A stretch of DNA of 6,969 nucleotides, taken from NCBI GenBank assembly GCA_902783305.1, contig CACZQU010000133.1, forward strand, positions 1 through 6,969. Reading direction: 5' to 3'. Numbering within the stretch: the stretch's first letter is position 1; each line of letters opens with the position of its first letter. Below are positions 1 through 5,750 of the stretch, piece by piece. Origin of the DNA: an uncultured Lachnospiraceae bacterium. Its GTDB lineage: Bacteria; Bacillota; Clostridia; Lachnospirales; Lachnospiraceae. The position numbers were made by a program, and so were the translations under genes. The notes under the pieces were generated by a model. The model was not told the DNA's origin. It saw only the letters and a program-made list of their open reading frames with translations, and ran no database searches.

Positions 1-136
1 AACAATGAAATGGAAAAATGCTTTTCCGGACGGCCATTTCGGAAACTGTCCATTCTACGCGCGGGGACGTCAGACCGTGAACGGTAATACCAGCTAAGAT
101 AGTTCAGATAATATGGTACAAATTGTGATGAAGGGT
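1..136. other. Left-edge sequence, no supported gene
   Basis: I see no gene that I can defend here. Two short plus-strand frames run in from the left edge and stop at 87 and 98. A minus-strand frame beginning at an ATG near 54 stays open to the edge. None has a Shine-Dalgarno sequence or a protein I recognise. A 9-bp palindrome (GGTAATACC) lies at 83-91. The stretch could be the 3' end of an upstream gene or the first codons of a divergent one; the window is too short to decide. Confidence 0.4.
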
Positions 137-165
137 TTGACAGAATATCGCAGGCAAGGTAAAAT
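137..165 (+). promoter_or_regulatory. Sigma-A type promoter for the flavin reductase
   Basis: A perfect -35 box TTGACA (137-142) and a -10 box TAAAAT (160-165) are separated by 17 bp, the ideal spacing for a housekeeping promoter. Transcription would start near 172, giving a leader of about 185 nt before the reductase start codon at 358. The boxes are read directly; use in the cell is inference. No clear operator for a known regulator overlaps it. Confidence 0.75.
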
Positions 166-171
166 ATACTG

Positions 172-343
172 GAAGTTCAGGATGCCCGGAACGGGTTTTT
201 GGCACTTCTGCATATACCATGGTAAGAACATTGAAAAGCTCTGGTAAAGGTTCAGCTTTACCGGCTGTCTGTATTTTCCTTTTCCTTTTCATTTTCCTTA
301 TCGGTATAATCATTCAGGACGTATCCCAGACGACTCAACAATT
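172..343 (+). promoter_or_regulatory. Long structured leader of the reductase mRNA
   Basis: The leader holds a small GC hairpin (CCCG 185-188 with CGGG 192-195) followed at once by five T (196-200), a 10-bp palindrome TACCATGGTA (215-224), and a 7-bp hairpin (GGTAAAG 243-249 with CTTTACC 256-262). A pyrimidine-rich tract (about 270-300) with repeated TTTTCC follows. A perfect TATAAT at 305-310 could be a second -10 box, but I find no good -35 box for it. The pattern would fit attenuation or a second start site. I recognise no known riboswitch class, and the hairpins are short enough to be chance. Confidence 0.35.
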
Positions 344-357
344 AAGGAGGAAGCATA

Positions 358-2250
358 ATGAAAAAACATTTCTTACAGACGGGCCTGGCGCTGGCGCTTA
401 GCGCAGTACTTGCCGTATCCGGGAGCTTCGCGGTATCTGCGGAGGAAAAGACCGGATCCGGTACAGCTCAGGGTATTGACGGCGACGTGAAGGTGGAGGT
501 TGTAGCGACTGACGAGAAAATCATCTCTGTGACGGTGACGGAGCAGAATGAGACACCGGGTATCGGCAGTGTTGCCGTGGATGAGCTCCCCGGTGAAATT
601 GTGGAAAATCAGAGCATTCAGGTAGACGACATTGCCGGGGCAACGGTGACCAGTACGGCCATCAAGGACGCGGTAAAGCTCGCCCTGGAGGATGCAGGCA
701 TCGATTCCGCGGTCTTTGACGTAGCGGTGGAGAAGGAAGACGAAGAAGCGGCGGATGCCGAGGATGCTGAATACGAAGCGGATATCGTCATCGTAGGCGC
801 AGGCGGAGCCGGCATGACGGCGGCGATTGTGGCGGCGGATGCCGGAAAGAACGTGATCGTTGTCGAGAGCCAGTCTATGGTGGGCGGAAATTCTGTCCGG
901 TCTACCGGCGGAATGAACGCGGCGAAGACGGCTGCCCAGGACGAAAACGAATTCGGCGAGTCTGCCGGCGTGGAGAAGCAGCTTGCGGCTGCCGCGGCGG
1001 ATTACGCGGACAATGAGACGATTACTGCACTGGCACAGACGGTTCAGGAGCAGTGGGATGCTTATCAGGCCGAACCGGAAGGATATTTTGATTCGGTGGA
1101 GCTTTTTGAGCTGGATACTCTCATCGGAGGAAAAGGAATCAATGATCCGGAGCTGGTAGCGACCCTGTGCGCAAACAGCGCGGACTCCATCGACTGGCTG
1201 GATTCCATCGGTGCTCCGATGCCCAGCGTTTCCAGCTTTGGCGGCGCTTCCGTAAAGAGAATCCACCGCCCGCTGGATGATGAGGGCAAGGTGGTTTCTG
1301 TCGGCGCGTATATTGTGCCTATCCTCCAGAAGAACCTGGAAGACAGGGGAATTGAGCTTCTTCTGAACACGACGGCGACGAAGATCCTCGCCGAGGATGG
1401 CAAGGCTGTGGGAATCGAGGCTGAAGGAGACCAGGGACAGACCGTTACGATCCATGCCGGAGCGGTGATTCTCGCCACCGGCGGTTTTGGCGCGAATCTC
1501 GAAATGGTTTCCGAGCTGAAGCCCGAGCTGGAAGGCTTTATGACGACGAACGCGCCTGGCGCCCTGGGACAGGGTCTTGACATGGCGAAGGAACTGGGTG
1601 CGGCGACAGTAGATCTGGATCAGATCCAGATTCACCCGACGGTTCAGGCAGACACAGCAGCCCTGATCACTGAAGGCCTGCGCGGCGACGGCGCGGTTCT
1701 GATCAACGAGGAAGGACTTCGTTTTATCGACGAAGTAGGGACCCGTGACGTGGTATCCGCGGCGGAGATTGCCCAGACCGGCAGCTACAGCTGGCTGGTG
1801 GTTGACCAGGCGATGGTGGATGCTTCCAGTGTCATTGCCGGATACATCAGCAAGGGCTATACGGTAAGCGGAGAGACCTACGAGGAGCTTGGAGAAGCAA
1901 TGGGAGTGGATGCGGAGGCATTTGCCAAAACCATGGAGACCTGGAACGGATATGTCGAGGCAGGAGAGGATCCTGACTTTGGACGTACCAGCTTTGCCAA
2001 TCCTCTGGATACGGCTCCTTACTATGGGATTAAGGTCACTGCGGGAATCCATCACACCATGGGCGGACTGAAGATCAACGCGGACACGCAGGTTCTCAGC
2101 GAAGAAGGCGAGGCTATTGAAGGCCTGTACGCGGCAGGAGAAGTGGCCGGCGGCGTCCATGGCGGAAACCGGCTTGGCGGCAATGCGGTAGCCGATTTCG
2201 TGGTTTTCGGCAGGATCGCGGGAGAGAACGCGGCGGCTTATGTCGGCTGA
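358..2250 (+). CDS. Secreted FMN/FAD flavin reductase, fumarate reductase (flavocytochrome c) family
   Basis: This is a 630-residue exported reductase, likely reducing fumarate or a related enoate outside the membrane. Residues 1-28 form a signal peptide (KK, hydrophobic stretch, cut after VSA); there is no lipobox cysteine. Residues about 41-120 form an FMN-binding domain whose DDIAGAT motif (90-96) matches the Dxx(S/T)GAT site where ApbE attaches FMN, here on T96. An acidic linker (about 124-141) follows. The FAD domain begins with the Rossmann motif GAGGAG (147-152), with E170 ending the second strand. Against Shewanella Fcc3, from memory, H426, T438, E439, R463 (proton donor), H565 and R605 fall exactly on H365, T377, E378, R402, H504 and R544, all with the same +61 offset. 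L436 replaces Met375, where urocanate reductases have Tyr, so a dicarboxylate or similar acid is favoured over urocanate. There is no heme domain. The start is fixed by AAGGAGG (344-350), 7 nt before ATG. No electron-donor or ApbE gene is in view, and the true substrate is unproven. Confidence 0.88.
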   Translation: MKKHFLQTGLALALSAVLAVSGSFAVSAEEKTGSGTAQGIDGDVKVEVVATDEKIISVTVTEQNETPGIGSVAVDELPGEIVENQSIQVDDIAGATVTSTAIKDAVKLALEDAGIDSAVFDVAVEKEDEEAADAEDAEYEADIVIVGAGGAGMTAAIVAADAGKNVIVVESQSMVGGNSVRSTGGMNAAKTAAQDENEFGESAGVEKQLAAAAADYADNETITALAQTVQEQWDAYQAEPEGYFDSVELFELDTLIGGKGINDPELVATLCANSADSIDWLDSIGAPMPSVSSFGGASVKRIHRPLDDEGKVVSVGAYIVPILQKNLEDRGIELLLNTTATKILAEDGKAVGIEAEGDQGQTVTIHAGAVILATGGFGANLEMVSELKPELEGFMTTNAPGALGQGLDMAKELGAATVDLDQIQIHPTVQADTAALITEGLRGDGAVLINEEGLRFIDEVGTRDVVSAAEIAQTGSYSWLVVDQAMVDASSVIAGYISKGYTVSGETYEELGEAMGVDAEAFAKTMETWNGYVEAGEDPDFGRTSFANPLDTAPYYGIKVTAGIHHTMGGLKINADTQVLSEEGEAIEGLYAAGEVAGGVHGGNRLGGNAVADFVVFGRIAGENAAAYVG

Positions 2251-2370
2251 AGGACGTGAAACGAAGAATGATCTGACCAGAAATCTTTTTTAAAAAACTG
2301 TGGAAGGAAAACCTGGGAAATGAAAAATCCGGGAAATGATCATTCCGCAGAATGAAAAATGTACAGAAGA

Positions 2371-2407
2371 AAAACCTCCGGAGGAACAGAGTCTCCGGAG
2401 GTTTTTT
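2371..2407. terminator. Bidirectional intrinsic terminator between convergent genes
   Basis: The perfect stem CCTCCGGAG (2375-2383) with CTCCGGAGG (2393-2401) is extended by AAAA (2371-2374) pairing with TTTT (2402-2405), giving 13 bp around a 9-nt loop. T runs follow on the plus strand (2402-2407) and, through the A run, on the minus strand. It can therefore stop both the reductase transcript and the convergent MATE transcript, whose stop codon is about 42 bp away. Confidence 0.9.
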
Positions 2408-2448
2408 CTGATCCATGTCTGTGGGATCCGGGGAGCGCGGAGAGGAAT

Positions 2449-3801
2449 CTACAGCGTTTCGACCGCATCCCGGTACAGCTTCCGGAAAAAGTAAAGGGAG
2501 AGCACCAGCGAGACGGCCTCCGCAATGGGGAAGGCGATCCAGACAAGATGGACATTCCCGAGTCTGGAGAGGAGATACGCGGCGGGAATCAGGACGAAAA
2601 GCTGCCTCCCGACAGAGATAATCAGCGAGTAAATACTCCTGGAAAAAGCCTGGAATATGGATCCCATCGCGATGCAGGCTCCCGCGAGGGGGAACGAGAT
2701 ACAGATGACCCTCAGGGCAGGGATTCCGATCCGGAGCATTTCCGGGGAGGCGTCAAAAAAGCCCAGAAGAGTCGATGGAAGTACTTCGAATACAAAAGTG
2801 CCGGCCGCCATGATGGAGATGGCAAGTGTGATTGAGAAACGCAGGGCTTCCTGGATCCGGTCCTTTTTTCTGGCTCCGTAATTGTAGGCCAGTACGGGGA
2901 TCAGGCCGTTGTTCAGGCCGAAGACCGGCATAAAGAAAAAGCTCTGGAGCTTGAAATATACGCCGAAAACGGCAATAGCCGTTTCCGAGAAGGTTTTCAG
3001 GATCAGATTCATCAGGTACGTCATGACAGATCCGATGGATATCATCAGGATGGAGGGAACACCGACCATGTAGATTTCTCTGATAATGGCAGCCTGCGGG
3101 GAGAATACGCTTTTAAGGGAAAGGCGGATTTCCGTGTTTCTCTTTACATTCAGGGTCAGGCCGATGACAGCGGCGATCGTCTGCCCGATGACAGTGGCGT
3201 AGGCGGCTCCGGCGACTCCGAACCGGGGACATCCCAACAGGCCGAAGATCATGATGGGATCCAGGATGATATTGATGACGGCTCCTGCAGTCTGTGAAAT
3301 CATACTGTATAATGTCCGCCCGGTAGACTGGAGCAGCCGTTCAAAGGTCATCTGGAAAAAAAGACCGAGACTCATGCAGCACACGATTCTCAGATATACC
3401 GTTCCGTTGGCGATGAGCTCGGGAGCCTGAGTCTGTGTGCCGATGAAGGCTTTGGCGGCGAAAAGGCCGATCAGCAGGAAGACCAGATAGTTTATGAGGG
3501 TCAGCAGCAGGCCGTTGTTGGCCGCGGCATCAGACCGGTCATATTTTTTCTCTCCCAGGGAGCGGGAAAGCAGTGCATTGATGCCGACGCCGGTGCCGGA
3601 GCCAAGAGCGATCATGAGATTCTGCAGAGGGAAGGCCATGGTAACGGAGGTTAAGGCAGCTTCACTCAGGCGGGCAACATAGATGCTGTCGACAACATTG
3701 TATAAGGCCTGCACCAACATGGAAATCATCATCGGCAGGGACATGGTGATAATCAGTTTTCGGATGGGAAGAACACCCATTTTGTTTTCTTCTCTGGGCA
3801 T
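2449..3801 (-). CDS. MATE family multidrug efflux transporter, MepA-like
   Basis: This is an inner-membrane cation-coupled antiporter of the MATE family, which exports drugs, dyes or other cationic organic compounds. Its 450 residues match the usual family length of about 450, with 12 hydrophobic segments in two halves. Family hallmarks are visible: SMLVQALYNVVDSIYV (27-42, with D38), the GTGVGINALLSRSLGEKK stretch (69-86), ERLLQSTGR (154-162), LDP (180-182), GVAGAAYATVIGQ (195-207), PVLAYNYGARKKDR (302-315) and WIAFPIAE (421-428). The N-terminus and these motifs look like the clostridial MepA/YoeA-type branch. The start is supported by AAGGAGG (complement of 3809-3815), 7 nt before ATG. An internal Met at residue 8 lacks such a site. 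It is transcribed alone and convergent to the reductase. No MepR/MarR regulator lies beside it, and the substrate cannot be read from sequence. Confidence 0.92.
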   Translation of the reverse strand: MPREENKMGVLPIRKLIITMSLPMMISMLVQALYNVVDSIYVARLSEAALTSVTMAFPLQNLMIALGSGTGVGINALLSRSLGEKKYDRSDAAANNGLLLTLINYLVFLLIGLFAAKAFIGTQTQAPELIANGTVYLRIVCCMSLGLFFQMTFERLLQSTGRTLYSMISQTAGAVINIILDPIMIFGLLGCPRFGVAGAAYATVIGQTIAAVIGLTLNVKRNTEIRLSLKSVFSPQAAIIREIYMVGVPSILMISIGSVMTYLMNLILKTFSETAIAVFGVYFKLQSFFFMPVFGLNNGLIPVLAYNYGARKKDRIQEALRFSITLAISIMAAGTFVFEVLPSTLLGFFDASPEMLRIGIPALRVICISFPLAGACIAMGSIFQAFSRSIYSLIISVGRQLFVLIPAAYLLSRLGNVHLVWIAFPIAEAVSLVLSLYFFRKLYRDAVETL

Positions 3802-3849
3802 TGAAAAACCTCCTTAAAACATAGCAGCGGATAAAACACAAGTGAAGGT

Positions 3850-3884
3850 TCCGGACGGTAATGGATGATATACATCTGTCCGGA
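3850..3884 (-). promoter_or_regulatory. Hairpin in the MATE mRNA leader
   Basis: TCCGGAC (3850-3856) and GTCCGGA (3878-3884) form a perfect 7-bp stem. An inner GATG/CATC pairing (3864-3867 with 3873-3876) could stack within the loop. It lies between the predicted start site (near 3896, minus strand) and the ribosome binding site, so it would sit in the 5' leader of the pump mRNA. No T run follows, so it is not a terminator. It could stabilise the RNA or be a DNA operator; both are speculative. Confidence 0.35.
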
Positions 3885-3902
3885 GCCCCGGATAATGCGC
3901 AT

Positions 3903-3931
3903 ATTCTACACTATCCCGCGTATGTCTTCAA
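3903..3931 (-). promoter_or_regulatory. Promoter for the MATE gene
   Basis: On the minus strand, TTGAAG (complement of 3926-3931) and TAGAAT (complement of 3903-3908) are spaced by exactly 17 bp. Four of six -35 bases and five of six -10 bases match consensus. The expected start near 3896 gives a leader of about 95 nt before the ATG at 3801. Confidence 0.6.
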
Positions 3932-4078
3932 TAGCCAAGTTTATTTGCCGGGGTTACGCATCGGGTATGGCGGTTTATCAGGCTGTCATTCCGGACATAC
4001 AAAAGAGTGACTGTACATGATTTAACCATAGAGCTGCACGCGGGCGTGAAGGGTAACCTGCCGGGCCGGGAAGAAAAA
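3932..4078. other. Divergent intergenic region between MATE and csoR-like genes
   Basis: With the flanking promoters this belongs to a 364-bp non-coding gap (3802-4165). I find no credible reading frame with a ribosome binding site. A further TTCCGGAC copy occurs at 3989-3996, echoing the TTCCGGAC at 3849-3856, but I see no regular repeat array. No tRNA or known riboswitch is recognised. Confidence 0.4.
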
Positions 4079-4098
4079 GAAGCCCCCGGGGAGGCTTC
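4079..4098. promoter_or_regulatory. GC-rich 20-bp palindrome over the csoR -35 region (operator or minus-strand terminator)
   Basis: GAAGCC (4079-4084) and GGCTTC (4093-4098) are exact inverted arms around CCCGGGGA; 8 of 10 symmetric pairs match. It overlaps the -35 box (4096-4101) of the downstream repressor gene, which suits an autoregulatory operator. CsoR-family operators are often GC-tract palindromes, although this is not the exact classical box. On the minus strand the same hairpin is followed by TTTTTCTT (complement of 4071-4078), which also makes it a plausible terminator for transcripts running out of GH43. The sequence alone does not separate the two roles. Confidence 0.5.
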
Positions 4099-4124
4099 CA
4101 ATCAATGAGAAAAAAGTGTATAAT
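4096..4124 (+). promoter_or_regulatory. Promoter of the csoR-like gene
   Basis: A perfect TATAAT -10 box (4119-4124) lies 17 bp downstream of a weak -35 box TTCCAA (4096-4101, three of six consensus bases). The start would be near 4131, leaving a leader of about 35 nt with GGAAGGAG (4153-4160) five bases before the ATG. The overlap of the weak -35 box with a palindrome suggests repression. Confidence 0.6.
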
Positions 4125-4165
4125 GCCCTTCAGCAGTATCTTCATAGCAGCCGGAAGGAGCAGGT

Positions 4166-4471
4166 ATGGAACACACAGAGCACACGGAACATCACGCACA
4201 CAGCCACTATCACGATCCCAGGGAAAAAAAGAGGCAGCTCAACCGTCTTGCCAGGATTATCGGGCATCTCCAGTATGTCAGAAGGATGATTGAGGAGGAC
4301 GAGGACTGCGCTGGTGTACTGATTCAGCTGTCCGCTGCCCGGTCTGCGCTTAATGGTCTGGGAAAGGAAATCATCAATGAGCACATCACACACTGCCTCA
4401 CTCATGCGATCGAGGACGGGGACATGGAAGCGCTGAAGGAGTTCCAGAATGCGATCGAAAAATATCTATGA
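4166..4471 (+). CDS. CsoR/RcnR family metal-sensing repressor with H-C-H-C site
   Basis: This is a cytoplasmic, all-helical, metal-responsive DNA-binding repressor (DUF156 family) of 101 residues, near the usual 85-105. The core RQLNRLARIIGHLQYVRRM (23-41) gives the family's helix-1 signature. C48, H73 and C77 have the exact 25- and 4-residue spacing of the CsoR C-H-C copper site. The N-terminus is unusually His-rich (8 His in the first 16 residues). H16 lies 32 residues before C48, the same distance as H3-C35 in RcnR and H21-C53 in nickel sensor InrS (recalled from the literature). The set is therefore H-C-H-C, and nickel is as plausible as copper. The start is supported by GGAAGGAG at 4153-4160. 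No copA, copZ or nickel exporter is adjacent, so the regulated genes lie elsewhere or the gene controls only itself. A formaldehyde (FrmR) or persulfide (CstR) sensor is less likely given the full C-H-C triad. Confidence 0.9.
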   Translation: MEHTEHTEHHAHSHYHDPREKKRQLNRLARIIGHLQYVRRMIEEDEDCAGVLIQLSAARSALNGLGKEIINEHITHCLTHAIEDGDMEALKEFQNAIEKYL

Positions 4472-4498
4472 CTCCCCCTGACTGAACAGCCGCCTGGA

Positions 4499-5461
4499 TT
4501 ACTGCTCCTTGCCGGTATAGGAGAAGACCGGGGTTCCGTCCGGATTCCAGCGGACTTCCATCAGCATGGCATGGCGGTTGGGATTGTAAAGCGGATTCCC
4601 TTCAATGACATCGGTCACCCGGGCATGGTAGACCATGACATCCCGCCCCTCTTCGTCTGTGGTGAAGCAGTTGTGCCCGGGACCGTAAATCCTGAGGGAG
4701 GCGTCGGTCTGAAGTACGGGGAAGCGGGATTTGCGCCAGGAATTCGGGTCAAGCAGATCCGCTCCCTCATCGGCGGTCAGCATCCCTACGCAGTAATCCG
4801 CGCCGGTTTCGCTGGCGGAATAGGTCAGAAAGATTTTTCCGTTGTGCCTGAGGACAAATGGCCCTTCGTTGACCCAGAAGCCGACTCTCTCCCAGTCATA
4901 GGTGGGGGAGCAGAGGAGCACCTGTGCTGTTTTCAGCTTGCAGGGTGTCTCCATCTTTGCGATGTAAAGATTGGATATTTTCTGCCCGACACTGACCTTT
5001 TCCGCCCAGACGAAGTAGCGGCTCCCGCCGTCCTCAAATACGGTGGCGTCCAGAGAAAAGTCGGTAAAGGAGTAGGGATCGTCGTCGGCAGGCTGCATCT
5101 GTCCTTTCTCCGTCCAGGTTCCGGTCAGGGGATCAGCATCCTTGCATTCCAGAACATAGGGGCGGATTTCCCAGATGTCGTCCACATCGCCCGCGGCAAA
5201 ATAGATATACCAGCTTCCGTCCAGATAATGCAGCTCGGGAGCCCAGACATGAAAGCTCATGATTCCTTTTTCGTGTGCATTCCAGATCCGGACCTCTTCC
5301 GCGTCTTTCAGTCCGCCAAGGGTTTTCGAGCGGCGCAGGGCAATACCGTCATAGGCGGGCAGGGAAGCGGTGAAATAGTAGTAACCGTCCGTATGACGGC
5401 AGACATAAGGATCTGCTCTCTGCAGTATCCAGGGTTGATTGACCGGATATGTTCTTTCCAT
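4499..5461 (-). CDS. GH43 exo-alpha-L-arabinofuranosidase (subfamily 26-like)
   Basis: This 320-residue five-bladed beta-propeller glycoside hydrolase probably releases terminal L-arabinofuranose from alpha-1,5-arabinan or arabinoxylan oligosaccharides. The N-terminal RADPYVCRHTDGYYYFTAS (15-33) closely resembles Streptomyces avermitilis Araf43A (GH43_26), recalled from memory. The catalytic triad is visible: D17 (general base, in RADP), D138 (pKa modulator, in SLDAT) and E199 (general acid, in NEGP). H263 in GPGHN is the usual propeller-centre His. There is no signal peptide and no carbohydrate-binding module, so it should act in the cytoplasm on imported oligosaccharides. The start is supported by AAAGGAG (complement of 5471-5477), 9 nt before ATG. 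Two ArsR-type regulators lie upstream on the same strand and may control it. The gene ends 27 bp from the convergent csoR-like gene with no hairpin between. Activity on xylosides cannot be excluded from family membership alone. Confidence 0.9.
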   Translation of the reverse strand: MERTYPVNQPWILQRADPYVCRHTDGYYYFTASLPAYDGIALRRSKTLGGLKDAEEVRIWNAHEKGIMSFHVWAPELHYLDGSWYIYFAAGDVDDIWEIRPYVLECKDADPLTGTWTEKGQMQPADDDPYSFTDFSLDATVFEDGGSRYFVWAEKVSVGQKISNLYIAKMETPCKLKTAQVLLCSPTYDWERVGFWVNEGPFVLRHNGKIFLTYSASETGADYCVGMLTADEGADLLDPNSWRKSRFPVLQTDASLRIYGPGHNCFTTDEEGRDVMVYHARVTDVIEGNPLYNPNRHAMLMEVRWNPDGTPVFSYTGKEQ

Positions 5462-5508
5462 TTTCTGATGCTCCTTTCTGATTCTGTCTGTCTGCAGTGA
5501 TTCATTCC

Positions 5509-5538
5509 GCCCCGTGCATACTTCGCCGGGGCTTTTTT
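5509..5538 (+). terminator. Plus-strand intrinsic terminator structure upstream of GH43
   Basis: GCCCCG (5509-5514) pairs perfectly with CGGGGC (5527-5532) around a 12-nt loop, and six T follow (5533-5538). The orientation is plus, yet the gene to its left (GH43) is on the minus strand, so no recognised plus-strand gene feeds into it. It might end an antisense transcript. Alternatively, on the minus strand, the hairpin would lie at the extreme 5' end of the GH43 mRNA and protect it. Confidence 0.6.
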
Positions 5539-5568
5539 ATATAGTGGTTCAGCTTTTTCCGCACACAA
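5538..5568 (-). promoter_or_regulatory. Possible promoter for GH43
   Basis: On the minus strand, TTGTGT (complement of 5563-5568) and TATATA (complement of 5538-5543) are spaced by 19 bp. The -35 box matches only three of six bases and the spacing is long, so this is weak and would suit an activated or repressed promoter. A start 7-8 nt downstream would place the 5509-5532 hairpin at the very 5' end of the mRNA. Confidence 0.3.
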
Positions 5569-5750
5569 TCTGATTTCACGTATAAGGCGCTTTTCGCCCA
5601 TAAAGCACAGTCCGGATTCCTCATGGCAGGAAGGAGAGCCTTCGGCAGATGATAAAAGCAGACTCCTGAACCCGGGGAGCGCGAAGCGCTGAAATCTACG
5701 CAGGATTCTTTTTGCGCTGCGATCATGTATCCGAAGCTTCGGACTCTTCT

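Larger units (their letters stand above)
5462..5750. other. 289-bp spacer with several palindromes between regulator and GH43
   Basis: This gap has no convincing gene; a minus-strand open frame across it has no ribosome binding site and no recognisable protein. It holds a 14-bp perfect palindrome TCCGAAGCTTCGGA (5730-5743), 20 bp past the regulator coding sequence end toward GH43 (5751), a hairpin AGCGC-GAA-GCGCT (5678-5690), CGCAG/CTGCG arms (about 5699-5721), and a terminator-like hairpin (5509-5538). No T run follows the 5730 palindrome on the minus strand, so it is not a standard terminator for the regulator. The palindromes are candidate operators for the GH43 promoter. Confidence 0.45.

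Noticed and set aside
219..401. A 60-codon frame with a hydrophobic stretch in the reductase leader
   Set aside because: It has no Shine-Dalgarno sequence, overlaps the reductase start, and its membrane-like stretch comes simply from the T/C-rich tract. It could be a leader peptide, but nothing supports translation.
373..2160. A 595-codon open frame antisense to the reductase
   Set aside because: It mirrors the sense gene, has no ribosome binding site or recognisable domain, and is rich in Arg/His/Ser as expected of an antisense shadow of GC-rich codons. The sense strand encodes a full, motif-complete enzyme.
358..2250. Urocanate reductase as the product name
   Set aside because: The position occupied by Tyr in urocanate reductases, as I recall them, is Leu (L436), and the fumarate-contacting Thr/Glu pair is kept. 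The substrate is left open instead.
2286..2297. TTTTTTAAAAAA as a terminator for the reductase
   Set aside because: It is an AT palindrome without a GC stem before it; the strong hairpin at 2371-2405 is the better terminator.
2359..2835. A 158-codon plus-strand frame at the 3' end of the MATE gene
   Set aside because: It starts inside the terminator hairpin and is antisense to the pump; its highly charged, low-complexity product looks like a shadow.
4571..5500. A 309-codon plus-strand frame antisense to GH43
   Set aside because: The minus strand has an intact GH43 with its full catalytic triad and a good ribosome binding site. The plus frame shows no family features. The plus-strand terminator after it made me look twice, but that alone does not support a protein.
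5502..5726. A 74-codon minus-strand frame in the spacer upstream of GH43
   Set aside because: No ribosome binding site, no known family, and it runs through several hairpins including the terminator structure.
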